NCBI RefSeq assembly: GCF_900187605.1
Contig: NZ_FYEA01000010.1
Span: 124,001-188,000 of the forward strand
Direction: 5' to 3'
From: Pseudomonas sp. Irchel 3H7
Lineage (GTDB): Bacteria; Pseudomonadota; Gammaproteobacteria; Pseudomonadales; Pseudomonadaceae
Length of the DNA stretch: 64,000 nucleotides
Position numbers and translations under genes: made by a program
Notes under the pieces: generated by a model
Databases searched by the model: none
What the model was told of the DNA's origin: nothing
What the model saw: only the letters and a program-made list of their open reading frames with translations
Part shown: in pieces, positions 47,598 through 56,107 of the stretch
Layout of the letters: each line of letters starts with the position of its first letter
Position numbering within the stretch: position 1 is the stretch's first letter

Positions 47598-49829
47598 ATG
47601 ACAGACTGGTTGCAAGACAACGGTGAGATGGCCGAGCAGATTCGACGCCATGATTGGGCAAGCACCCCGCTGGGTCCGTTGCAAAACTGGCCCGATGTGC
47701 TCAAGACCACGGTCTCGCTCAGTCTTGCCTCGCACTTTCCTCAAGCCATCGTTTGGGGGCCAGAACTGATCACCTTGTTCAACGACGCCTTCCTGCCGAT
47801 TCTCGGCGCTAAACCGAACGCTCTGGGAAGACCTTTCAGCAAGATCTGGGAAGAAGCCTGGAGCGAGATCAGCCCGATTGCCGATGCGGCGTACGCCGGG
47901 CAAGCCACTTACATCGAAAACTTTGCGCTGACCATCGAGCGAGGCAGCGGACCGGAGCAGGCGTTTTTTACCTTCTGCTACAGCCCGATCCGCGATTCGC
48001 TCGGCAACGTGGTCGGCATGCTCGATACCGTCACGGAAACCACCCAGACGGTTTTTCTCAACCAGCGTCTGGCCGTGCTTGAGGCGCTCGGCAACGCCGT
48101 TGCCAACGCGACCGATGCCCAAGCCATTCTCGCCATCACCACGCGTCTGATGGTCGAACATCTGCAGCTATCAAACTGTGCCTACGCCGACATGGACGCC
48201 GATGAGGACGGTTTCACCATTCGCGGCGATTGGGCGGCGCCCGGCTCGCCAAGCATCGTCGGCCACTATCGACTGCGCGACTTCGGTGAGAAAGCCGTGA
48301 CCTTGCTACGTGCCGGCGAACCGCTGATCATCCATGACAACCGCAGCGAACTCGCCCCTGAAGAATCGGCAACCTTCCAGGCCATCGGCATCACTGCAAC
48401 CATTTGCGTGCCGTTGATCAAGCAAGGACGACTGACCGCACTGATGGCGGTGCACGACAATGTGCCGCGAGCCTGGTCGCGCTTCGAACAGTCACTGCTG
48501 AGCGAAGTCACCGAGCGTTGCTGGGCGCACATCGAACGGGTCCGCGCCGATGCCAACGTGCGTGAAGGCCTGCTGGCGCTGGCGGAACTGAATGCCACGC
48601 TGGAACAACGGGTCGAGGAACGCAGCTTGCGTCTGGCCGAAACGGAGTCGGCGCTGCGCCAGTCACAAAAGCTTGAAGCCATCGGCCAGTTGACCGGCGG
48701 TGTGGCCCATGATTTCAACAATCTGCTGACTATCATTCGCTCGTCAGTGGATTTCCTGCGCCAGCCCAACCTGCCGCAGGAGCGTCGTCAGCGCTATATG
48801 CGCGCGGTTTCCGACACCGTCGAGCGCGCCTCCAAGCTGACCAGCCAATTACTTGCTTTTGCCCGGCGTCAGCCGCTCAACCCGCAAGTGGTCGATGCGG
48901 GCGAACGGTTGGCGAACATCGGTGAAATGCTCGAGTCTGTCACGGGCGCGCAAATTCATGTCAGCGTCGAACGGCCGGACCAACCCTGCTACATCCGCGT
49001 CGATCTGAGTCAGTTCGAAACCGCAGTGATCAATATCGCGCTCAACGCCCGTGACGCGATGAATGGCCAAGGCCTGCTGAAATTGCGCCTTGAGTGCGAC
49101 AAACCACTGCCAGCGATACGCGGCCATGCCGGCGCCAGCGGCCCGTTTGTGTCCATCGCACTGTCGGACACCGGCGGCGGTATCGATGCGCATACTCTTG
49201 AGCATATTTTCGAACCGTTCTTCACCACTAAAGATGTCGGCAAAGGCACAGGGCTCGGGTTATCGCAAGTGTTCGGCTTTGCCAAGCAATCGGGCGGTAA
49301 TGTCGATGTGTCCAGCCTGGTCGGTCACGGAACGCAGTTTACGCTGTACCTGCCCCAGGTACCGGCGGTTGCGCCGCAGGCCAGCGAGACGTCGGACGAA
49401 GGCGAACTGCAGGCGCCGCATGAAAAGCGCCGGGTGCTGGTGGTCGAGGACAATCTGGACGTTGGCCGCTTCGCCAATCAGATCCTGCAGGATCTGGGCT
49501 ATGACACGACGTGGGCCACCAACGCCGAAGAAGCCTTGAAGTTGGCAGGCGAAGACGCAAGGGCTTTCGACGCAGTGTTTTCCGATGTCGTCATGCCCGG
49601 TATCACGGGAGTCGCGCTCGCCAGGGAATTGCGCCGTCGCCGCCCGGATCTGCCCGTGATACTGACCTCCGGCTACAGCGAAGAACTGGCGCGCTACGGT
49701 CACGAGGGTTTCGAGTTTCTCGCCAAGCCCTACTCAGCCGATCAGGTCTCGCGGATTCTCAGCAAGATCTGGTTGAAGGCGTCAGCGCCAGCGCCTTCAG
49801 TCGTGGTCGACACCGGCACGCTTGAGTAA
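47598..49829 (+). CDS. Hybrid sensor histidine kinase/response regulator
   Basis: A 743-residue cytoplasmic hybrid kinase. The N-terminus has the PAS-like opening DWASTPLGPLQNWPDVLKTT. A GAF domain (about 155-310) follows, then a coiled coil, HisKA with phospho-acceptor His371 (GGVAHDFNNLLTIIRSS), an ATPase domain (DTGGGIDAHTLEHIFEPFFT, GTGLGLSQVFGFAKQSGG) and a receiver with Asp663 (DAVFSDVVMPG) and K-P-Y-S. No membrane helix, so the signal is intracellular. The start at MTDWLQDNGEM avoids an 87-residue prefix read through a REP. A phosphorelay partner is not adjacent. Its 3' end overlaps the convergent SulP gene by 33 bases. Confidence 0.9.
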   Translation: MTDWLQDNGEMAEQIRRHDWASTPLGPLQNWPDVLKTTVSLSLASHFPQAIVWGPELITLFNDAFLPILGAKPNALGRPFSKIWEEAWSEISPIADAAYAGQATYIENFALTIERGSGPEQAFFTFCYSPIRDSLGNVVGMLDTVTETTQTVFLNQRLAVLEALGNAVANATDAQAILAITTRLMVEHLQLSNCAYADMDADEDGFTIRGDWAAPGSPSIVGHYRLRDFGEKAVTLLRAGEPLIIHDNRSELAPEESATFQAIGITATICVPLIKQGRLTALMAVHDNVPRAWSRFEQSLLSEVTERCWAHIERVRADANVREGLLALAELNATLEQRVEERSLRLAETESALRQSQKLEAIGQLTGGVAHDFNNLLTIIRSSVDFLRQPNLPQERRQRYMRAVSDTVERASKLTSQLLAFARRQPLNPQVVDAGERLANIGEMLESVTGAQIHVSVERPDQPCYIRVDLSQFETAVINIALNARDAMNGQGLLKLRLECDKPLPAIRGHAGASGPFVSIALSDTGGGIDAHTLEHIFEPFFTTKDVGKGTGLGLSQVFGFAKQSGGNVDVSSLVGHGTQFTLYLPQVPAVAPQASETSDEGELQAPHEKRRVLVVEDNLDVGRFANQILQDLGYDTTWATNAEEALKLAGEDARAFDAVFSDVVMPGITGVALARELRRRRPDLPVILTSGYSEELARYGHEGFEFLAKPYSADQVSRILSKIWLKASAPAPSVVVDTGTLE

Positions 49830-51242
49830 TTTTTTGCAGCGCTCAGACAAATGAAACACCTGCAAATGCTTACCCGCCTTGGCATATCGCTCGCGCAAAG
49901 TCTTCAACGCCGCAATCGCCGAGTAATCGACAAAACTCAAATGCCGACAATCCAGCGTCACCCGAGCCGGATCATTGGCCGGATCGAACTGATTGAGGAA
50001 CGGCGTGGTCGAGGCGAAAAACAGCGTGCCGTGCAGACGATAGAGCTTGCTGCCGTCAGCCTCCAGATGCTCATCGGCATACAGCTCACGGGCCTGCTGC
50101 CAGGCAAAGTTGAGCGCCGCAATAATGATGCCGCACAGCACCGCAGTGGCCAGATCGGTAAACACGGTGATGGTGGTCACGGCGATGATCACCAGCACAT
50201 CATTGAGCGGCACTTTATTCACCACCCGCAACGACGCCCAGGCGAAGGTCTGCTGCGACACCACGAACATCACGCCGACCAGCGCCGCCAGCGGAATACG
50301 CTCGATCAGCGGCGACAGGAACAGAATGAACAACAGAATCAGCACGCCAGCAACCACGCCGGACAAGCGCCCGCGCCCGCCGGAACTGAGGTTGATCACG
50401 GTCTGGCCGATCATCGCGCACCCGCCCATGCCACCGAACGCGCCGCTGACCATGTTGGCCGCGCCGAGCGCCACGCACTCGCGATCCGGGTAGCCACGGG
50501 TTTCGGTGATTTCGTCGGTGAGGTTGAGGGTCAGCAAGGTTTCCAGCAGACCGACCAGCGCCATCAGGATTGCGTAAGGCGCGATGATGCGCAGGGTTTC
50601 CAGACTCCACGGGATGTCCGGCAAGGCGAACGTCGGCAAGCCGCCGGCGATGTGTGCCATGTCGCCAAGGGTGCGGGTCGGCAGGCCGAACAGGTAGACC
50701 AGCAGACCGACGCCGAGAATCGCCACCAGTGCCGGCGGCACCGCTTTCGTCAGACGCGGCAGGATGTAGACGATGGCCATGGTCAGCGCAACCAGCCCGG
50801 TCATCAGGTACAGCGGCGTACCGCTGAGCCAGTCCTCACCGCTCTTGAAATGCTCCAGTTGCGCCAATGCAATGATGATCGCCAAGCCGTTGACGAAGCC
50901 GAGCATCACCGGGTGCGGCACCATGCGCACCAGTTTGCCCAGGCGCAGCAGCCCGAACGCCATCATGATCAGACCGCCGAGCAACACCGTCGCCAGCAAA
51001 TACTGCACGCCGTGTTGCACCACCAGCGCGACGATGACCACGGCCATCGAACCCGCCGCACCGGAGACCATGCCTGGCCGGCCGCCGAACAACGCCGTCA
51101 GTGTACAAATGATGAAGGCGCCATACAGACCCATCAGCGGATTGAGGTGCGCCACCAGCGCGAACGCAATGCATTCGGGCAACAGGGCAAACGAGGTGGT
51201 GAGTCCGGCCAGGACATCGGCGCGCAGACGAATCGGTTTCAT
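49797..51242 (-). CDS. SulP family inorganic anion transporter
   Basis: A 481-residue membrane protein with the SulP sequence order: LRADVLAGLTTSFALLPECI (helix 1 region), the G-L-Y-G-A-F-I segment, several TM spans and the conserved GGMGGCAMIGQTVINLSSGG in the middle, then a cytoplasmic STAS domain (about 385-481, LDCRHLSFVDYSAIAALKTL). It transports sulfate, bicarbonate or a dicarboxylate with proton or sodium. Without a carbonic anhydrase neighbour the substrate is open. The end overlaps the hybrid-kinase gene antisense. Confidence 0.9.
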   Translation of the reverse strand: MKPIRLRADVLAGLTTSFALLPECIAFALVAHLNPLMGLYGAFIICTLTALFGGRPGMVSGAAGSMAVVIVALVVQHGVQYLLATVLLGGLIMMAFGLLRLGKLVRMVPHPVMLGFVNGLAIIIALAQLEHFKSGEDWLSGTPLYLMTGLVALTMAIVYILPRLTKAVPPALVAILGVGLLVYLFGLPTRTLGDMAHIAGGLPTFALPDIPWSLETLRIIAPYAILMALVGLLETLLTLNLTDEITETRGYPDRECVALGAANMVSGAFGGMGGCAMIGQTVINLSSGGRGRLSGVVAGVLILLFILFLSPLIERIPLAALVGVMFVVSQQTFAWASLRVVNKVPLNDVLVIIAVTTITVFTDLATAVLCGIIIAALNFAWQQARELYADEHLEADGSKLYRLHGTLFFASTTPFLNQFDPANDPARVTLDCRHLSFVDYSAIAALKTLRERYAKAGKHLQVFHLSERCKKLLKRAGVDHD

Positions 51243-51399
51243 GGCTTACCTGATTGAGCAGCCGTCGAGCGCGACTGCAGGTGTTCGGAGAAAAGAGGGT
51301 TGCGGATGTTACGGAATTGTCCGGGATCGGGCCAGTGAACGCTGACACTTGTCGGCTCGGGCTTTATGCTGGCGCGTTCCTGTATCCATTGAGTTGAAC

Positions 51400-51717
51400 A
51401 TGTCTGCCTTTCTGAGCGCCCGCGAGGTGTGCCAGCGTTTGCGTGAAGCGGCGCTGGGTGTCCTCACTTTCAAAGTCTGCGAGATGCCTGACGAGGCGGG
51501 GCGGGTCGCGGTCGATATCGAGGGCTGGCACCTGCTGCTGGACTTTGAAGGTAGCCGGTTACATCACTGTGAATTCGCCCGCAATGGTGATGGGCAGGAA
51601 GGTGCGCTGGACAGTTGGCAGCGTTATGGCACCGATCCGGTAAGTTTACTCAGTACCTGGGAATTGGCGCAGATCGAGCGATTGCTCAACACGCAGACGA
51701 ACGAGGTTGCCCAATGA
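51400..51717 (+). CDS. Hypothetical protein (possibly DUF7693)
   Basis: A 105-residue soluble protein: SAREVCQRLREAALGVLTFK, G-W-H-L-L-L-D-F-E-G-S-x-L-H-H-C-E, DSWQRYGTDPVSLLSTWELA. I recall this pattern from Pseudomonas-only proteins of unknown function now called DUF7693, but cannot confirm. The ATG at MSAFLSAREV is preferred over 17 extra residues. Confidence 0.7.
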   Translation: MSAFLSAREVCQRLREAALGVLTFKVCEMPDEAGRVAVDIEGWHLLLDFEGSRLHHCEFARNGDGQEGALDSWQRYGTDPVSLLSTWELAQIERLLNTQTNEVAQ

Positions 51718-51770
51718 TGGCACTCTGCCCATAATTCGCGCCCTCCTCTATTCCCACGCAAGGAACTGCC

Positions 51771-52316
51771 GTGAAGAAGTCGCTGTTGTTGATCCCGATG
51801 CTGGCCCTGCTACTGCAAGGCTGTGGCATGACCATGACTCGTTACGAGCCAAGCTTCGAGAACGTGCAGAAGCTCAAGCAAACCCCGCCGCTCCACGCGA
51901 TCAGCAATCCTCAGGTCACGGCCGAATCCGGTGAAGGTTCGCTGGTGGTTCGCGCCAACCCGGTTCGCTCGCCGTCCGGCAGCATCCCGGCGCACATTCA
52001 GGATGCGATCACTGAAGAACTGCGCAAGGCCGGCCTGCTCGATCCGCAGGCGCAGCGTCAGTTGAAAGTGTTGGTGGTGAAGAACGAACTGTCCGCAGGC
52101 ATGGGCACGGGCGACGGCAAACTCGCCGCTCGCTTCACCCTGCTCAACGGCAACGATGTGGTGTACGACGCCACCAAGAATGTCAGCAGCCAGTGGAGCA
52201 GCAGCTTTTTCGGCTTCATTGCGATTCCGAACGCGGTCAACGCTTACAACCCGATGGTGCGTGACCTGCTGAAGGAACTGTACAGCGATCCACAGTTCAT
52301 TCAGGCCCTGAAGTAA
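51771..52316 (+). CDS. Lipoprotein, hypothetical
   Basis: A 181-residue protein with lipobox L-L-Q-G-Cys18, so it is lipid-anchored; Gly at +2 suggests the outer membrane. The mature domain (LVVRANPVRSPSGSIPAHIQ, KVLVVKNELSAGMGTGDGKL) looks like a small alpha/beta fold similar to DUF4410/CsgG-like lipoproteins. Its convergent neighbour at 52355 encodes another lipoprotein. A bidirectional terminator separates them. Function unknown. Confidence 0.8.
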   Translation: MKKSLLLIPMLALLLQGCGMTMTRYEPSFENVQKLKQTPPLHAISNPQVTAESGEGSLVVRANPVRSPSGSIPAHIQDAITEELRKAGLLDPQAQRQLKVLVVKNELSAGMGTGDGKLAARFTLLNGNDVVYDATKNVSSQWSSSFFGFIAIPNAVNAYNPMVRDLLKELYSDPQFIQALK

Positions 52317-52320
52317 GGGC

Positions 52321-52353
52321 AAAAAAAGAGCCGCGATTGCGGCTCTTTTTTTC
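52321..52353. terminator. Bidirectional Rho-independent terminator
   Basis: AAAAAAAGAGCCGC, loop GATT, GCGGCTCTTTTTTT. It lies between two convergent lipoprotein genes. Confidence 0.92.
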
Positions 52354-52354
52354 T

Positions 52355-52990
52355 TCAGGCCATTGGAATAGCGGTTTCGAGTGCCGAGTACTTCAGGTTT
52401 TTGCTATCGACCAGTTGCTTGAGCAGCGCGTTGACCTGACGGGTGAAAGTGTCATTCACCGCGTCTTTCGGTGTGTTGGCCATCAGCGGGATGAACCAGA
52501 TACCGATCCAGGTCCCGATCGCATCATGATTGCTCGCGGTGGTCAGGGCCTGACCCTGGCCATCCATGCCTTCCAGGCTCATGGAGTACTGATCGGTGCC
52601 GTACGCCGGGATCACCCCCAGGCTGAAACCACTAATAAAGCCCAGTACCATGGAACCGGCATTCGGCGGATGGTTGTACATTTTCAGACGCAGGCTGTAG
52701 TCCCCCGGCTGCTTCTGGAACTCGTCCAGGGTGACACGGCCGAACAGACCCGAGTCAGTGAGGATTTTTTGCAGCTGTGGTTTCAGTTGATCACGTGCTT
52801 GCGGCACTTCCACGGCGGAACCACTTTTCGGCTCGCCCTGATAGAAATCGAAATCGACGTATACGTTTGGCTTATTGGTGTAGCTGGCCATCGACGGCAT
52901 GGTCACCGGCGCCACTTCGTCTTTGGTGAAACTGGCACAACCGCCCAGCGCAAGTACCAGCCCCAGCGCCAGAATTTTCCCGAATTGCAT
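52355..52990 (-). CDS. Lipoprotein, hypothetical
   Basis: A 211-residue protein with lipobox A-L-G-G-Cys18. The mature part contains PNVYVDFDFYQGEPKSGSAV, Q-L-K-P-Q-L-Q-K-I-L and a hydrophobic stretch SMVLGFISGFSLGVIPAYGT that might contact a membrane. It has features in common with the convergent lipoprotein at 51771 (both C-termini have V-x-A-L-L-K / L-L-K-E-L type helices) but no clear homology. Function unknown. Confidence 0.8.
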   Translation of the reverse strand: MQFGKILALGLVLALGGCASFTKDEVAPVTMPSMASYTNKPNVYVDFDFYQGEPKSGSAVEVPQARDQLKPQLQKILTDSGLFGRVTLDEFQKQPGDYSLRLKMYNHPPNAGSMVLGFISGFSLGVIPAYGTDQYSMSLEGMDGQGQALTTASNHDAIGTWIGIWFIPLMANTPKDAVNDTFTRQVNALLKQLVDSKNLKYSALETAIPMA

Positions 52991-53118
52991 GATGATCCGT
53001 CCCTATGTATACACATCCAGATGATGGCATTGCGCCTTCATTTTGAAGGCCGGGCGGATTCTAGAGAGAGCGGCGGTCGGGCGAAAGCCTGAATTCGGGA
53101 AATCGCAAAAAAATTTGC

Positions 53119-53577
53119 TCAACCCTGCCGCAAGTCGAGGATGTAGGTGTAATAACCGCTGTCACGCACGTAGCCGAGGGATTCGTACAAACCTTGCGCC
53201 ATAAGGTTGTCGGTGGCGGTTTCCAGCACCAGCCCCTTGGCACCGCTCGCCAAGGCAAAGTCACGCGCCGTGTTCATCAGCAATCGACCCACCCCGCGTC
53301 CACGTGCGGCGGGCGTGGTGAACAGGTCGCTGAGCAGCCAGGTGCAGTGGGCATCGATGGACGAGAACGTCGGGTACAACTGCACGAATCCCAGCGCCTC
53401 GCCGTGTTCATCCTGCGCGAGAAATATCGCCGATTCGCTGGCAGCCATGCGTTCAGCGATGAAGGTTCGCGATTGCTCGAGATTCGACGGCTGTTGGTAA
53501 AAACCACGGTAAGCGTCGAACAACGGCGCCACCGCATCCAAATGTGTCGCGTCGGCTCGCACTGCCTGAAGGGTCAT
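53119..53577 (-). CDS. GNAT-family N-acetyltransferase
   Basis: A 152-residue, single-domain acetyltransferase: opening QAVRADATHLDAVAPLFDAY, motif A LSDLFTTPAARGRGVGRLLM with the R-G-x-G-x-G/R loop, and the closing LVLETATDNLMAQGLYESLG-Y. The pattern matches GNATs annotated as aminoglycoside/amino-acid type, but the substrate is unknown. Divergent from a TetR gene. Confidence 0.88.
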   Translation of the reverse strand: MTLQAVRADATHLDAVAPLFDAYRGFYQQPSNLEQSRTFIAERMAASESAIFLAQDEHGEALGFVQLYPTFSSIDAHCTWLLSDLFTTPAARGRGVGRLLMNTARDFALASGAKGLVLETATDNLMAQGLYESLGYVRDSGYYTYILDLRQG

Positions 53578-53720
53578 GTGCCCGCTCCGTTTCCACTCGT
53601 TGATCGAAACAGCATAGCGCTGTCCTTCGAGTGTGCTGGCCTCATCGCTATATAGTTTTGTATATTGCGAGACCGAAATCGCCAGAATCTATCCATGCCG
53701 TCCAGCCAACCTGTATTGCC

Positions 53721-54365
53721 ATGAGTGCCATCCGCGTCCGCAACGAGCAGTTGATCCTCGCCGCTGCCCGCGAAGAGTTCGCCGCCAACGGCTTCGACGC
53801 CACCCAGACTCGCGATATTGCGGCGCGTGCCGGGGTGCCCAAGGCCAATCTGTATTATTACTTTCAGACCAAGGAAAACCTCTACTGCAAAGTACTGCTG
53901 GGGTTTGTCGAGCCACTGTTGGAAGCTTCAGCGGCGCTGCGTGAAAGCGATGATCCGCTGACGGGGCTGCGTGCTTACGTTGCCGCGCGGATTCGTATTG
54001 CTCGCGAGCATCCGGCGATTGCCAAGGTATTCAGTGGCGAGCTGCTGCTGGGCGGTCGACAGCTGCCGGATGAGTGCCGCGATCTGTTGTATGCCGAAGC
54101 GCGGCGTAACGTTGAATGCCTGCGCAGCTGGATTGAGCGCGGCTTGCTGGCGCCGGTGGATCCTGAGCATCTGATGCTGTTCATTTGGTCGGCGACGCGC
54201 ACGTACACCAACATTGGCTGGCAGATGGGTCGGATCATGGGGCGCGAAGTGCCGCAGGATGAGGATTATCAAACGGCGGCGCAGACGATTACGCGAATGG
54301 TGCTGGAGGGTGTCGTGGTGACGCCGCGGGTGGGCGGGATTCGTGGGGTTTTGTTTGCGACGTGA
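53721..54365 (+). CDS. TetR-family transcriptional regulator (RutR-like)
   Basis: A 214-residue regulator with N-terminal helix-turn-helix (EEFAANGFDATQTRDIAARA, GVPKANLYYYFQTKENLYCK) and a C-terminal domain similar to that of the pyrimidine-responsive regulator RutR (WSATRTYTNIGWQMGRIMGR). The ATG MSAIRVRNEQL is preferred over a 30-residue prefix. No pyrimidine-catabolism genes are near, so RutR itself is not claimed. Confidence 0.85.
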   Translation: MSAIRVRNEQLILAAAREEFAANGFDATQTRDIAARAGVPKANLYYYFQTKENLYCKVLLGFVEPLLEASAALRESDDPLTGLRAYVAARIRIAREHPAIAKVFSGELLLGGRQLPDECRDLLYAEARRNVECLRSWIERGLLAPVDPEHLMLFIWSATRTYTNIGWQMGRIMGREVPQDEDYQTAAQTITRMVLEGVVVTPRVGGIRGVLFAT

Positions 54366-54386
54366 GCGGATGGGCTACCGCGCAGA

Positions 54387-55400
54387 TCAGGGCATGAAGT
54401 CTACGGGCAGCTCCAGATGAGCTTTCATGCGCTCATTCCAGTCGTGCAAGGCATCGGGTAGAACTTTTTTCCATTTCGCCACGTTGGTGTAGTAGCGCAG
54501 ACGCGAATGGCCGGAACTGTCGTAGGTCACCAACAACACCCAGAAATGGCCATCGGATGAGCGCATCACGATGCCGGTGCCACCCAGACCGCGCATCCAC
54601 ATCTCCCAGACCTGACTGCCCGGCACATCGGTGCCTGGCTCACCCGTCATCAGGGAGCCGGACTTTTCCACCAGTGTCTGATAATCACCTTTGAGCAAGG
54701 TGTGCAGTGCCTGGTTCTCTTCCGGTGTTTGTGCCAGGCCCAGGCTGAGCATGTCGTAATCCAGTGTCAGCGGGTGCTCCGAGGCGACAAAACGGCCGGT
54801 GTAGTAGACGCCCAATCCGGCACTGCAATACCCGCCTTCCCCTGCAAGCGAAATATCCAGCACACCGTTGATGGGAGTGAACAACAGGGTGCACTCATCT
54901 TCCGAGTAAACGGCTTTACCGTCGTTGAGTGTGGCAACGCCATCCAGATCACCGGAGTTGGCACCCTCAGCCGCCGTGATGTCGATGCTGATGTGCGTGG
55001 CATCGCGGCGCTGGGTTATCACCGTTGCCGAGGTTGAAGTCCCCGGCGGTATGAGTTGCCAGGTTGCGTCCCAACTGAACGGCTGGGTAGCGTGTTCGAG
55101 CTCGCTCAGCCGCATCAAATACTCGCGGCGCAAACAGGCCGTCTGATCGCCGCAGGCGTTGCGACTTTTCAGCCACTGCCGCTGGTCAGCCTTGAGGGCT
55201 TTGGCATCGGGGACACTGGCCAATGTCGAATGCCAGAGCTTGCCCAGCTTCTCGTCGAGCAGCGAAATCTGCGGGTCGCCACAAACGGCTTTTTCGGTTT
55301 TGTTGTTGGCCGTGGAGCAATCGAAACTGCTGGCGTGGGTAACAGAGGCAAACGCAAGGGACGTCAGCAGCAAGGCATAACGCAGGGAGATCGCGAACAT
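54387..55400 (-). CDS. LprI/DUF1311-type exported protein
   Basis: A 337-residue periplasmic protein. The signal peptide ends near THA-SS. Residues about 25-105 form the lysozyme-inhibitor LprI-like (DUF1311) module with its six-cysteine pattern: SFDCSTANNKTEKAVCGDPQ and ADQRQWLKSRNACGDQTAC. A 230-residue C-terminal domain of unknown fold follows. A lysozyme-binding role is known for LprI; here it is only suggested. The ATG at MFAISLRYA replaces a longer frame. Confidence 0.82.
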   Translation of the reverse strand: MFAISLRYALLLTSLAFASVTHASSFDCSTANNKTEKAVCGDPQISLLDEKLGKLWHSTLASVPDAKALKADQRQWLKSRNACGDQTACLRREYLMRLSELEHATQPFSWDATWQLIPPGTSTSATVITQRRDATHISIDITAAEGANSGDLDGVATLNDGKAVYSEDECTLLFTPINGVLDISLAGEGGYCSAGLGVYYTGRFVASEHPLTLDYDMLSLGLAQTPEENQALHTLLKGDYQTLVEKSGSLMTGEPGTDVPGSQVWEMWMRGLGGTGIVMRSSDGHFWVLLVTYDSSGHSRLRYYTNVAKWKKVLPDALHDWNERMKAHLELPVDFMP

Positions 55401-55506
55401 CGAGAGATTCCATTCTTCGGACGGCGCGCAGTATGCCAGTGCTGCCAGCGGAAATCCCTGATGTACATAGCAATCAGGGTTTCGCAATCACTGTAGGAGT
55501 GGGTAG

Positions 55507-56040
55507 TCAGAACCTGATGTCGGCGGCGGGTTTGACGTCGATGCGCGCCACGGAGCCGGTCAGGTGCGCCAGATCCTTGTTGTGCTCGGTGATGATGTCT
55601 TCGGCGCTCATGTTGCCGTTGTCGACGGTGGAATGCGCGTCGGCGGCGAGCACCACGTCATAACCCAGTTGATGGGCCTGGCGCACGGTGGCATTGACGC
55701 AGTAATCGGTTTGCAGACCGCAGATGAGCAGTTTTTCGAAATCTTCGCTCGGCAACAGTTTGCGCAAGTCAGTCTGGTAGAACGAATCCGGGGTGGTCTT
55801 GCGTACGCGCAAGTCTTTCGGCGATGTATCAAGCCCTTCGGCCAGCTGCCAGCCTTCGGCACCATGGGCCAACGGGCTGTCCTTTTCTTCATGCTGGATC
55901 AGCACCACTGGCACACCTGCCTTGCGCGCGCGGGCGCTGAGGCCGTTGATGGTGTCGATTACACGGTGAATGTCATGGCACTGGTATTCGCCCGAGCAGA
56001 GGGCGCGCTGGACGTCGATGATCAGCAATGCGGTGGTCAT
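55507..56040 (-). CDS. Isochorismatase-family cysteine hydrolase
   Basis: A 177-residue cysteine hydrolase. The catalytic triad appears as Asp9 (ALLIIDVQRALC), Lys in LRVRKTTPDSFYQTDL and Cys in LLICGLQTDYCVNATVRQAH with the preceding cis-peptide. Such enzymes hydrolyse nicotinamide, ureidoacrylate, N-carbamoyl compounds or other amides. The ATG follows AAGGAAGG. It lies 67 bases after ggt on the same strand, so it may act on a glutathione- or amide-derived product, inferred only. Confidence 0.87.
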   Translation of the reverse strand: MTTALLIIDVQRALCSGEYQCHDIHRVIDTINGLSARARKAGVPVVLIQHEEKDSPLAHGAEGWQLAEGLDTSPKDLRVRKTTPDSFYQTDLRKLLPSEDFEKLLICGLQTDYCVNATVRQAHQLGYDVVLAADAHSTVDNGNMSAEDIITEHNKDLAHLTGSVARIDVKPAADIRF

Positions 56041-56070
56041 GATGAGCCTTCCTTGATCAGTCCTTGAGAC

Positions 56071-56100
56071 GGGGGCGGATGTGAGCCCGCCCCCTTTTTT
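56071..56100 (+). terminator. Terminator-like hairpin facing the plus strand
   Basis: GGGGGCGG and CCGCCCCC flank an 8-base loop and are followed by six T on the plus strand. Both neighbouring genes are on the minus strand, so it would stop antisense transcription from the isochorismatase side. Read in the gene direction it is only a hairpin. Confidence 0.6.
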
Positions 56101-56107
56101 ACGCTTC

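Noticed and set aside
49851..51257. 468-codon plus-strand frame across the SulP gene
   Set aside because: Gln/His/Arg-rich antisense shadow; the SulP frame has proper membrane helices and motifs.
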